This document shows, piece by piece, positions 1 through 8,410 of a stretch of DNA of 64,000 nucleotides. Under the pieces are notes generated by a model that worked only from the letters and a program-made list of their open reading frames with translations, did no database searches and had not been told where the DNA came from. The stretch covers positions 620,001 through 684,000 of the forward strand of contig CAVXCD010000003.1 of the NCBI GenBank assembly GCA_963760225.1, read 5' to 3'. Within the stretch, counting starts at the first letter, position 1; every line of letters begins with the position of its first letter. Position numbers and translations under genes: made by a program. Source of the stretch: 13-2-20CM-66-19 sp963760225 (GTDB taxonomy: Bacteria; Pseudomonadota; Gammaproteobacteria; Steroidobacterales; Steroidobacteraceae).

Positions 1-2
1 TG

Positions 3-41
3 GCCAATGCCTGGTCCGCGGTGGTGGAGAACCTGCTGTAA
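3..41 (+). CDS. C-terminal end of an upstream protein (partial, unidentified)
   Basis: An open frame enters from the left edge and reads twelve codons ending WSAVVENLL before a TAA stop at 39-41. It is too short to identify. It is listed because the frame is open, ends cleanly and lies on the same strand 91 bases ahead of glyA. It could equally be chance. Confidence 0.3.
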   Translation, partial: ANAWSAVVENLL

Positions 42-132
42 CGGGGGGCGGTGCGCAAGACGCGCGATTTCCCGGGGACCCCGGTACAATTCGCCGCCCC
101 CGCTTCGCAGCTCAATGCCACAGGCGCCGTGC

Positions 133-1389
133 ATGTTCCGCACCTCCATGACCATCGAAGGCTTCGATCCCGAGCTGGCGCGCGCGATCGCCGGCGAGCG
201 GCGCCGCCAGGAGGAGCACGTCGAGCTGATTGCCTCGGAGAATTACGCCTCACCAAGGGTGCTGGAGGCGCAGGGCTCGGTGCTCACCAACAAGTACGCC
301 GAAGGGTATCCGGGCAAGCGCTACTACGGCGGCTGCGAGTACGTGGACGTCGTCGAGCAGCTCGCCATCGACCGCGCCAAGCGGCTGTTCGGCGCCGACT
401 TCGCCAACGTGCAGCCGCACTCGGGCTCGCAGGCGAACGCCGCCGCCTACCTGGCGCTGGTGCAACCGGGCGATCCGATCCTCGGCATGAGCCTCGACCA
501 CGGCGGTCACCTGACGCACGGGGCGAAGGTCAACTTCTCCGGCAAGTACTTCCGTGCCACGCAGTACGGCATCCGTCCCGACACCGGCGAGATCGATTAT
601 GCGCAGGTGCAGCGCCTTGCCGAGGAGCACCGGCCGAAGCTGATCATCGCCGGGTTCTCCGCCTACTCGCGCGTCATCGACTGGGGACGCTTTGCCGAGA
701 TCGCACGCGGCGTGGGCGCGTACTTCGTGGTCGACATGGCGCACGTGGCGGGGCTGGTGGCTGCGGGCATCTATCCCAACCCGGTGCCGCACGCGGACAT
801 CGTCACCACCACCACGCACAAGACACTGCGCGGGCCGCGTGGCGGCCTGATCCTGGCGCGCGCCAATGAGGAGATCGCCAGGAAGGTCAACTCGCTGGTG
901 TTTCCGGGCACCCAGGGCGGACCGCTGATGCATGTCATCGCCGCCAAGGCGGTGGCGCTGCTCGAAGCGCTGCAGCCGGAGTTCCGCGACTACCAGCGTC
1001 AGGTGCTGGCGAATGCGCGTGCCATGGCCACGCGCCTCGGCACGCGCGGCTACCAGATCGTTTCCGGCGGCACCGACAATCACCTGTTCCTCATGAGCCT
1101 CGCCGACCGCAACATCACCGGCAAGGACGCCGATGCCGCCCTCGGCAAGGCCAACATCACGGTGAACAAGAACGCCGTGCCCAACGACCCGCGGCCGCCG
1201 ATGGTCACCAGCGGTCTGCGCATCGGTACGCCGGCTGCCACCACGCGCGGCTTCCGCGAGGCGCAAGTCGAGCAGGTGGCGGATTTCATCGCCGAGGTGC
1301 TCGACGCGGAGGGCGCCGCGGACGTGGTCGAGCGCGTGCGGCCGCAGGTGCTCGAGCTGTGCCGCCGCTTCCCCGTCTACGGTCCCTAG
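133..1389 (+). CDS. glyA: Serine hydroxymethyltransferase
   Basis: PLP enzyme that interconverts serine and glycine and loads one-carbon units onto tetrahydrofolate; cytoplasmic. The 418-residue product has the usual family length. The PLP-binding lysine lies in TTTTHKTLRGPRGG (about K230), the early HVELIASENYASP block is present and the C-terminal region is complete. The frame is open further upstream (from position 7), but homology starts at MFRTSMTIEGFDPEL, so the ATG at 133 is preferred; the ATG at 148 is possible. nrdR follows after 24 bases, the order usual in gammaproteobacteria. Confidence 0.97.
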   Translation: MFRTSMTIEGFDPELARAIAGERRRQEEHVELIASENYASPRVLEAQGSVLTNKYAEGYPGKRYYGGCEYVDVVEQLAIDRAKRLFGADFANVQPHSGSQANAAAYLALVQPGDPILGMSLDHGGHLTHGAKVNFSGKYFRATQYGIRPDTGEIDYAQVQRLAEEHRPKLIIAGFSAYSRVIDWGRFAEIARGVGAYFVVDMAHVAGLVAAGIYPNPVPHADIVTTTTHKTLRGPRGGLILARANEEIARKVNSLVFPGTQGGPLMHVIAAKAVALLEALQPEFRDYQRQVLANARAMATRLGTRGYQIVSGGTDNHLFLMSLADRNITGKDADAALGKANITVNKNAVPNDPRPPMVTSGLRIGTPAATTRGFREAQVEQVADFIAEVLDAEGAADVVERVRPQVLELCRRFPVYGP

Positions 1390-1413
1390 CCTAAGGCGAG
1401 GCTCGCGCGGCGC

Positions 1414-2010
1414 ATGCACTGCCCGTTCTGCGGCCACGAGGAGACCAAGGTGAACGATTCGCGCCTTGCGGGCGAGGGGCGTCAGATCCGCCGCCGGCGC
1501 GAGTGTCTCAAGTGCGGCGAGCGCTTCACGACCTTCGAGACCGCAGAACTGCTGATGCCGCTGGTCATCAAGGGCGACCGCGGCCGCGAGAGCTTCGACG
1601 AGCACAAGCTGCGCACCGGCATGGAGAAGGCGCTGGAGAAGCGCCCGGTCGCGCGCGAGCAGATCGACGAAGCCCTCAGCCGCATCGTCCACAAGGTGCG
1701 CAGCCTCGGCGATCGCGAGGTCTCCGCGCGCGCCATCGGCGAGCTGGTGATGGAGGAGCTGCGCCACCTCGACGAGGTGGCGTACGTGCGCTTCGCCTCC
1801 GTGTACCGGCAGTTCGAGGACGTCGAGGCGTTCCACGAGGAAATCCAGCGTCTGCGCGATGCGCGCAGCCAGCCGCGCGGCGCGCCGCACCTGGCGCATC
1901 CGGCGCGCAAGCGCGCCGCGGCGCGTGCCGCGAGCCGCGATCAGCTGCCGCTGTTGCCGGCGGACCCGGCGGCCAACGACGCGGAGCCGGGCGAAGGCAG
2001 CAAGAAATGA
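1414..2010 (+). CDS. nrdR: Transcriptional repressor NrdR
   Basis: ATP/dATP-sensing repressor of ribonucleotide reductase genes. The N-terminal zinc ribbon is complete (MHCPFCGHEE and CLKCGERFTTFE, four cysteines), followed by the ATP-cone domain (LVIKGDRGRESFDEHKL onward). At 198 residues it is some 40 longer than the usual 150-160. The extra C-terminal tail, after about residue 155, is rich in Ala, Arg and Pro and looks disordered. The gene sits between glyA and ribD, its standard position. NrdR boxes would be expected at nrd operons, none of which is in this window. Confidence 0.96.
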   Translation: MHCPFCGHEETKVNDSRLAGEGRQIRRRRECLKCGERFTTFETAELLMPLVIKGDRGRESFDEHKLRTGMEKALEKRPVAREQIDEALSRIVHKVRSLGDREVSARAIGELVMEELRHLDEVAYVRFASVYRQFEDVEAFHEEIQRLRDARSQPRGAPHLAHPARKRAAARAASRDQLPLLPADPAANDAEPGEGSKK

Positions 2011-2041
2011 GCGGCGCTGCGGGCGCGGCAGGCACGCGCTG

Positions 2042-3172
2042 ATGTTTTCCGACTTCGATCGCTTCGCCATGCAGCGCGCGCTGACGCTCGCGGCGCGCGG
2101 CCTGGAAACGACCGATCCCAATCCGCGCGTCGGCTGCGTGATCGCGCAGCGCGGCCGCGTCGTGGCCGAGGGCTGGCACGAGCGTGCCGGCGAGGCGCAC
2201 GCCGAGGCTGCGGCGCTCGCCGCCGCGGGCGCTCAGGCACGCGGCGCGGATGTCTACGTGACGCTCGAGCCGTGCAGCCACCACGGCCGCACGCCGCCGT
2301 GCGTGGAGGCGCTCGCCGCCGCGCAGGTGGCGCGCGTCGTCTACGCCATGGCCGATCCCAACCCGCAGGTTGACGGGCGCGGCGCTGCGGCGCTGCGGGC
2401 CGCCGGCATCAGCGTCGAGGCGGGCCTGCTCGCTCAGGAGGCCGCCGAGCTCAACGCCGGCTTCGTCAAGCGCATGCGGCACGGGCGTCCGCTGGTGCGC
2501 GTCAAGCTCGCCATGAGTCTCGACGGGCGCACCGCGCTCGCCAGCGGCGAGAGCCGCTGGATCACCGGCGACGTGGCGCGCGCCGACGTGCAGCACTGGC
2601 GTGCGCGCAGCTCCGCGGTGCTCACCGGGGTCGGTACGGTACTCGCCGACGATCCGCGCCTCGACGTGCGCCTGCCGGATGAGATCCCCGGACGCGCGCG
2701 GCGTCAGCCGCTGCGCATCGTGCTCGATACGCGGCTGCGCACCCCGCCGGCCTCGCGGCTGCTGCAGGTGGGCGGCGGCGAGGTGCTGATCCTGACCGGC
2801 GTCACGTCCGCCGACGATCCGCGCGCCGCGGCGCTGGCGGGCCGTGGTGCCCGGCTCGAGTCGCTGCCGATGGCCGGCGGGCGTCTGGCGCTGCCGGCGG
2901 TTCTCGATCGCCTGGGTGAGCTCGAGCTCAACGAGGTGCTGGTGGAGGCCGGCGCGACGCTCGCCGGGGAGCTGCTGCGCCAGGGGCTCATCGATGAACT
3001 GCTGCTGTACGTCGGCCCGCGGCTGCTCGGGCCGGAGGCGCGCTCGCTGGTGACCCTGCCGGACCCGGGTGCGCTCGAGCACGCGCCGAGCTTCGCATTC
3101 TTCGAGACGCAGCAGCTCGGCGAGGATCTGCGGTTGCGGTTGCGGCCGCGACAGGCGGCTCAAGGAGCCTGA
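2042..3172 (+). CDS. ribD: Bifunctional riboflavin biosynthesis deaminase/reductase RibD
   Basis: Carries out the second and third steps of riboflavin synthesis: deamination of the pyrimidine ring, then reduction of the ribose side chain. The 376-residue product has an N-terminal zinc deaminase domain (HAEAAAL and TLEPCSHHGRTPPC supply the His/Cys ligands and the catalytic Glu) and a C-terminal RibD_C reductase (from about residue 150, VRVKLAMSLDGR). The frame is open upstream, but MFSDFDRFAMQRAL is where family homology begins; an ATG at 2069 is a second option. It ends 3 bases before ribE. Confidence 0.96.
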   Translation: MFSDFDRFAMQRALTLAARGLETTDPNPRVGCVIAQRGRVVAEGWHERAGEAHAEAAALAAAGAQARGADVYVTLEPCSHHGRTPPCVEALAAAQVARVVYAMADPNPQVDGRGAAALRAAGISVEAGLLAQEAAELNAGFVKRMRHGRPLVRVKLAMSLDGRTALASGESRWITGDVARADVQHWRARSSAVLTGVGTVLADDPRLDVRLPDEIPGRARRQPLRIVLDTRLRTPPASRLLQVGGGEVLILTGVTSADDPRAAALAGRGARLESLPMAGGRLALPAVLDRLGELELNEVLVEAGATLAGELLRQGLIDELLLYVGPRLLGPEARSLVTLPDPGALEHAPSFAFFETQQLGEDLRLRLRPRQAAQGA

Positions 3173-3175
3173 GCG

Positions 3176-3778
3176 GTGTTCAGCGGCATAGTTCAGGACG
3201 TCGGCCGCGTGCAGTCGTGCGAGCAGCGCGGCGGCGATGTGCGGCTGGTGATCGCCGTGCAGCGCCTCGACCTGGCGCGCATCCGCGCCGGCGACAGCAT
3301 CTGCGTGCAGGGCTGCTGCCTGACCGCGACCGAGGTGCAGCGCGGCGCATTTGCCGCCGACGTGTCGCGCGAGACGTTGTCGCTCACCACGCTCGGTGAG
3401 CTCATCGTGGGTGCGGCGGTGAACCTCGAGCCAGCGCTGCGCGCCGGCGATGCGCTCGGCGGGCACCTGGTATCGGGGCACATCGACGGCGTCGCGCGGG
3501 TCAGCGCCGTGAGCGATGACGCCCGCTCGCGGCGGGCGACCATCGAGGTGCCCGCCGCGCTCGCCCACTACCTGGCGCCGAAGGGCTCGGTGGCCATCGA
3601 CGGCGTGAGTCTCACCGTCAACACCGTGGCCGGGGCGAGCTTCGGCGTGAATCTCATTCCGCACACGCTCGCCAACACCACGCTCGGCGCGCTCAGCAGC
3701 GGCGCGCGGGTCAACCTCGAGGTGGATCAGCTGGCGCGCTACGTGGAGCGGCTGCTGCGCGGCGCTGATGCTGCCTGA
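3176..3778 (+). CDS. ribE: Riboflavin synthase, alpha subunit
   Basis: Dismutates two 6,7-dimethyl-8-ribityllumazines to riboflavin. The 200-residue protein starts with MFSGIVQDVG, the family signature, and shows the internal duplication of two lumazine-binding domains (VSRETLSLTT in the first half, DGVSLTVN in the second). The start is a GTG at 3176 preceded by AAGGAG at 3162-3167, three bases after the ribD stop, so translation is probably coupled. A 90-base gap follows before ribBA, the longest gap inside this riboflavin block. Confidence 0.96.
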   Translation: MFSGIVQDVGRVQSCEQRGGDVRLVIAVQRLDLARIRAGDSICVQGCCLTATEVQRGAFAADVSRETLSLTTLGELIVGAAVNLEPALRAGDALGGHLVSGHIDGVARVSAVSDDARSRRATIEVPAALAHYLAPKGSVAIDGVSLTVNTVAGASFGVNLIPHTLANTTLGALSSGARVNLEVDQLARYVERLLRGADAA

Positions 3779-3833
3779 GGCGCACGGCCTGCGCCACCCA
3801 CCGCAACGCTACACGGCATGCCGGCGGCACGGT

Positions 3834-3843
3834 CGGCTATACT
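3834..3843 (+). promoter_or_regulatory. Candidate -10 element upstream of ribBA
   Basis: CGGCTATACT ends in TATACT (3838-3843), a 5/6 match to TATAAT, 25 bases before the ribBA ATG in the 90-base ribE-ribBA gap. No convincing -35 lies 16-18 bases upstream, so only a weak or activator-dependent internal promoter is suggested. Near-identical GGCTAT-A/G-NT strings precede accD and the dedD-like gene. Confidence 0.3.
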
Positions 3844-3868
3844 GCACTGCCGTATCAGGCGAGCCGTC

Positions 3869-5034
<1,166 letters not shown>

Positions 5035-5038
<4 letters not shown>

Positions 5039-5505
5039 GCACACCGCGTGTCATCGAAGCCGAGCCGAACGCGCGGGGACGCAAGGTGGCGATCGTGGCG
5101 GCGCGCTTCAACGATTTCATCGTCGCGAGCCTCGTCAAGGGAGCCCAGGCCGCCTGGCTCGAGCGCGGCGGTGCGGCGGGCGAGCTGACGGTGGTGCGCG
5201 TGCCCGGGGCCTTCGAGCTGCCGGTGGCGGTGCGCCGCCTCGCCGGCAGCGGCCGCTTCGATGCGCTGGTGGCGCTCGGGTGCGTGATCCGCGGCGACAC
5301 GCCGCATTTCGAGTATGTCGCCGGCGAGTGCGCCCGCGGCCTGCAGTGCGCGGCGCTCGACAGCGGCGTGCCGGTGGCGTTCGGCGTGCTCACCGTGGAG
5401 TCGGTGGAGCAGGCGCTGCAGCGCGCCGTCAGCGGCGCCGGCAACAAGGGCGCCGAGGCCATGGAAAGCGCGCTCGAGATGGCCGCGGTCATGGCGCGGC
5501 TTTAG
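5035..5505 (+). CDS. ribH: 6,7-dimethyl-8-ribityllumazine synthase
   Basis: Condenses the RibB product with the RibD pathway product to give lumazine; normally forms an icosahedral or pentameric shell. The 156-residue product shows ARFNDFI, VPGAFELPVAV, CVIRGDTPHFEYV and GVLTVE, all in family positions. The GTG start overlaps the ribBA stop by four bases (GTGA at 5035-5038), implying coupled translation. nusB follows after 14 bases, the usual ribH-nusB order. Confidence 0.97.
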
Positions 5506-5519
5506 GGCGTAGCGCAGTA

Positions 5520-5960
5520 ATGGAATCCCCGGGCGCGCGCGGGCACAGCGGCACGCGCAGCGTGGCGCGCAAGCTGGCGCTGCAGGCGCTGTACCGCTGG
5601 CAGCTCAACGCCGCTCCGTGGCAGGACCTGGTGCAGGAATTCGCCGCGGCGGAAGACATGCCGCGCGCCGACGCCGGGTATTTCCGCGCCCTGGTCGAGG
5701 GGGTCTGGCGCTCGCACGCGCAGCTCGAGGTGCAGCTCGCCGCATTCGCCGACCGCGCGCCGGCGCTGCTCGATCCGATCGAGCACGCGCTGCTGCTCAT
5801 CGGTCTGTACGAGCTCACCGCCTGCCCGGACGTACCCTATCGCGTCGCCATCAACGAGGCGGTGGGGCTGGCGCGCCGCTTCGGCGCCACCGACGGCTAC
5901 AAGTTCGTGAATGCGGTGCTCGACCGCGCGGCGCGCGAGCTGCGACCGGGCGAGCACTGA
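5520..5960 (+). CDS. nusB: Transcription antitermination protein NusB
   Basis: RNA-binding helical protein that works with S10 (NusE) in rRNA antitermination. It is 146 residues from the ATG at 5520. Hallmarks are ARKLALQALYRWQL near the N terminus, the central YFRALVEGVW segment, and the C-terminal AINEAVGLARRFGATDGYKF block followed by VNAVLDR. The frame is open well upstream through antisense-like sequence, so the start was set by homology. It continues the riboflavin run and is followed 17 bases later by thiL. Confidence 0.95.
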   Translation: MESPGARGHSGTRSVARKLALQALYRWQLNAAPWQDLVQEFAAAEDMPRADAGYFRALVEGVWRSHAQLEVQLAAFADRAPALLDPIEHALLLIGLYELTACPDVPYRVAINEAVGLARRFGATDGYKFVNAVLDRAARELRPGEH

Positions 5961-5977
5961 CTCCAACCGGAGAGCGC

Positions 5978-6943
5978 ATGGCGCTGAGCGAATTCGCCCT
6001 GATCGAGCGCTACTTCAGCGCTTGCGGCGCACGGCGCAGCGACGTGATCCTCGGGGTCGGCGACGATGCGGCGCTGCTGGCGCCCCCGCCGGGCAGCGAG
6101 CTGGTGGCCGCCACCGATACGCTGGTCGCCGGGGTGCATTTTCCGCCCGATTCCCCGCCCGCTTCCATCGGCCACCGCGCACTCGCGGTGAACCTGAGCG
6201 ATCTGGCGGCGATGGGGGCCCGCCCCGCCTGGGCGCTGCTCGCCCTCACCCTGCCGCAGGCGGACGAGGCGTGGCTCGCGGAGTTCGCCGCCGGCTTTGC
6301 CGTGCTGGCGCGCGGTCACGAGGTGGCGCTGGTCGGTGGCGACACCACGCGCGGCCCGCTGTGCGTCACGGTGCAGCTGCTCGGCCACGTGCCGGCCGGC
6401 AGCGCACTGCGGCGCGCCGGCGGACGTGCCGGGGATGTGTTGTTCGTCTCGGGAACTCCGGGCGATGCCGCCGCGGGGCTGGCGCTCGAACAGGCACGCC
6501 TCGCAGCGGAGCCCGCGGCAGCCGCCTACCTGCGCGCGCGCTTCCTGCGGCCCGAGCCGCGCGTGGCGCTCGGCGAGCGGCTGCGTGGCCATGCGAGCGC
6601 CTGCATCGACGTGTCGGACGGGCTGCTCGGCGATGCTGCGAAGCTCGCCGCGGCGAGCGGCACGGGCGTAGAGCTCGACTACCAGCAGCTGCCGCTGTCC
6701 GCGCCGCTGCTGGCGACGGTCGGCGACACGCGCGCCCACGAGCTCGCGCTCGGCGGCGGGGACGATTATGAGCTGTGCTTTGCGGTGCCCGCGCCGGCGG
6801 TCGCGCGGCTCACCAGTGAGCTGCCGCCCGAGCACTGGCGCTACGCGCGCATCGGCACGCTCACCGCGAGCGCCGGCGCGCGGCTGTTACGCGACGGTAC
6901 TGTGATGGAGTTCTCGCATTCGGGTTATCAGCATTTCGGCTGA
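5978..6943 (+). CDS. thiL: Thiamine-monophosphate kinase
   Basis: Phosphorylates thiamine monophosphate to the active cofactor thiamine diphosphate. The 321-residue product has the ThiL/PurM-like fold with GVGDDAALL, VAATDTLVAGVHF, the VGGDTTRGP metal-binding loop, CIDVSDGLLGD and GGGDDYELCF. The start is the ATG at 5978 with GGAGAG seven bases ahead; upstream open frame is shadow. In many relatives pgpA follows thiL; here it does not, and the operon appears to end. Confidence 0.96.
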   Translation: MALSEFALIERYFSACGARRSDVILGVGDDAALLAPPPGSELVAATDTLVAGVHFPPDSPPASIGHRALAVNLSDLAAMGARPAWALLALTLPQADEAWLAEFAAGFAVLARGHEVALVGGDTTRGPLCVTVQLLGHVPAGSALRRAGGRAGDVLFVSGTPGDAAAGLALEQARLAAEPAAAAYLRARFLRPEPRVALGERLRGHASACIDVSDGLLGDAAKLAAASGTGVELDYQQLPLSAPLLATVGDTRAHELALGGGDDYELCFAVPAPAVARLTSELPPEHWRYARIGTLTASAGARLLRDGTVMEFSHSGYQHFG

Positions 6944-7085
6944 CGGGTGCGCGTGCGACGCATGCGGCGCGCGTGGCGCAAGGCGCGGCACAGTCCCGCT
7001 CCCGGCCGGGGGCGTGAGGGTTGCATCACAGTCGTCGCGCAGCACGGCATCTTATCCTGACGCGCCGTTGCAACCGCGCCGCGCC

Positions 7086-8408
7086 ATGTCATTACCGGCT
7101 TCAAAATCGATTCCGCCCGCCCGCCCCGGCGCCAGCATGCCGGACAAGATCGGCAAGTACGTGGTCGTTCGCGAGGTCGGCCGCGGCAGCACCGGCGTGG
7201 TGTACCTGTCGCACGATGCTTACTACGGGCGCGACGTGGCCATCAAGGTCTACAACATGGACACCGGCGGGGACGAGGAGCGGGCGCGCATCGCGCGCAA
7301 GATGTTCCTTTCCGAGGCGCACCTGGTGGGCATGCTGCAGCACCCGCACATCCTGCCGATCTACGACGCCGGCGAGGAGAACGGCCACTGCTACATCGTC
7401 ACCGAGCACGTACACGGCGCCCGCACGCTCGCCGCCTACTGCCGCCCCGACAATCTGCTGCGCATCGACGACACCGTCGAGATTATGTTCAAGTGCGCCA
7501 AGGCGCTGCACTACGCGCACTCGCGCGGCGTGATCCATCGCGACATCAAGCCCTCGAACATCATGCTCACGCAGGACAGCGACGTGCGCATCATCGACTT
7601 CGGCATCGCGCTGGTGTCCGACTCTGATATCTCGCGCATCGAGGGCATCGCCGGCAGTCCCTCGTACATGTCCCCGGAGCAGGTGCAGAGCCTGGAGCTC
7701 ACCAACCGCTCCGATCTGTATTCGCTCGGCGCGGTGATGTACGAGCTGCTCACCGGGGCGCGCCCGTTCCGCGCTGGCAATCTGCAGAAGCTGTTGCATC
7801 AGATCGTGTACGCGACGGCGCCGCCGATCCACACGCTGCGCAAGGACGTGCCCGAAGAGCTCGAGAACGTCGTGGCGTTGGCGCTGCAGAAGGATCCGGA
7901 CAAGCGCTGCAAGAGCGGCCTCGACTTCGCCGCCGAGCTCACGCGCGTACACCAGCGCCTGCGCGAGGCCAACGCCCGCATCGACCGCCAGGAGCAGTTC
8001 GGCGTGCTGCGCCGGCTCAAGTTCTTCCACGAGTTCTCGCACGCCGAGATCTGGGAAGTACTGCGCGCCAGCAGCTGGCAGGACTACGCCGCCAGCGAGG
8101 AGATCGTCAAGGAAGGCGAGATGGACGATCGCTTCTACATCCTGGTGAGCGGCGGCTGCGTGGTCGAGCGCCACGGCAAGAGCATCGGTGCGCTCGGCAC
8201 CGGCGACTGCTTCGGCGAGGCGAGTTACGTGCCCGGCGCCAAGCGCACCGCCACCATCCGCGCCGGCGGCGCCGTCACGGTGCTGAAGGTGAGCTCGACG
8301 CTGCTCGAGCAGGTGTCCGCCTCGTGCCAGCTGCGCTTCAACCGCGTGTTCCTCTCCTCGCTGATCGCGCGTCTGCAGAGCGCCGAGCGCTCCCGCACGC
8401 CGAACTGA
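7086..8408 (+). CDS. Serine/threonine protein kinase with C-terminal cyclic-nucleotide-binding domain
   Basis: A Hanks-type kinase occupies about residues 20-285: glycine loop GRGSTGVVY, VAIK lysine about K54, HRDIKPSN about 151-158, DFG about 171-173, and SPSYMSPEQ in the activation segment. After a helical linker (about 285-320) comes a cNMP-binding domain (about 320-430) with the phosphate-binding cassette FGEASYVPGAKRTATI, including the conserved Glu and Arg. No membrane segment is seen, so it is likely cytoplasmic, perhaps a kinase gated by cAMP or c-di-GMP (inference). The ATG at 7086 is preferred over a GTG at 7014; ATG 7137 is also possible. The stop lies 2 bases from the stop of the convergent gene. 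Substrate unknown. Confidence 0.88.
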   Translation: MSLPASKSIPPARPGASMPDKIGKYVVVREVGRGSTGVVYLSHDAYYGRDVAIKVYNMDTGGDEERARIARKMFLSEAHLVGMLQHPHILPIYDAGEENGHCYIVTEHVHGARTLAAYCRPDNLLRIDDTVEIMFKCAKALHYAHSRGVIHRDIKPSNIMLTQDSDVRIIDFGIALVSDSDISRIEGIAGSPSYMSPEQVQSLELTNRSDLYSLGAVMYELLTGARPFRAGNLQKLLHQIVYATAPPIHTLRKDVPEELENVVALALQKDPDKRCKSGLDFAAELTRVHQRLREANARIDRQEQFGVLRRLKFFHEFSHAEIWEVLRASSWQDYAASEEIVKEGEMDDRFYILVSGGCVVERHGKSIGALGTGDCFGEASYVPGAKRTATIRAGGAVTVLKVSSTLLEQVSASCQLRFNRVFLSSLIARLQSAERSRTPN

Positions 8409-8410
8409 CG

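Noticed and set aside
250..2121. 623-codon open frame on the minus strand across glyA, nrdR and ribD
   Set aside because: Shadow of GC-rich coding on the plus strand; composition dominated by Arg, Ala and His with no family motif, while the plus-strand genes are unmistakable.
3779..3868. FMN riboswitch ahead of ribBA
   Set aside because: The gap is only 90 bases and lacks the conserved RFN element; no such element was seen elsewhere in the riboflavin block.
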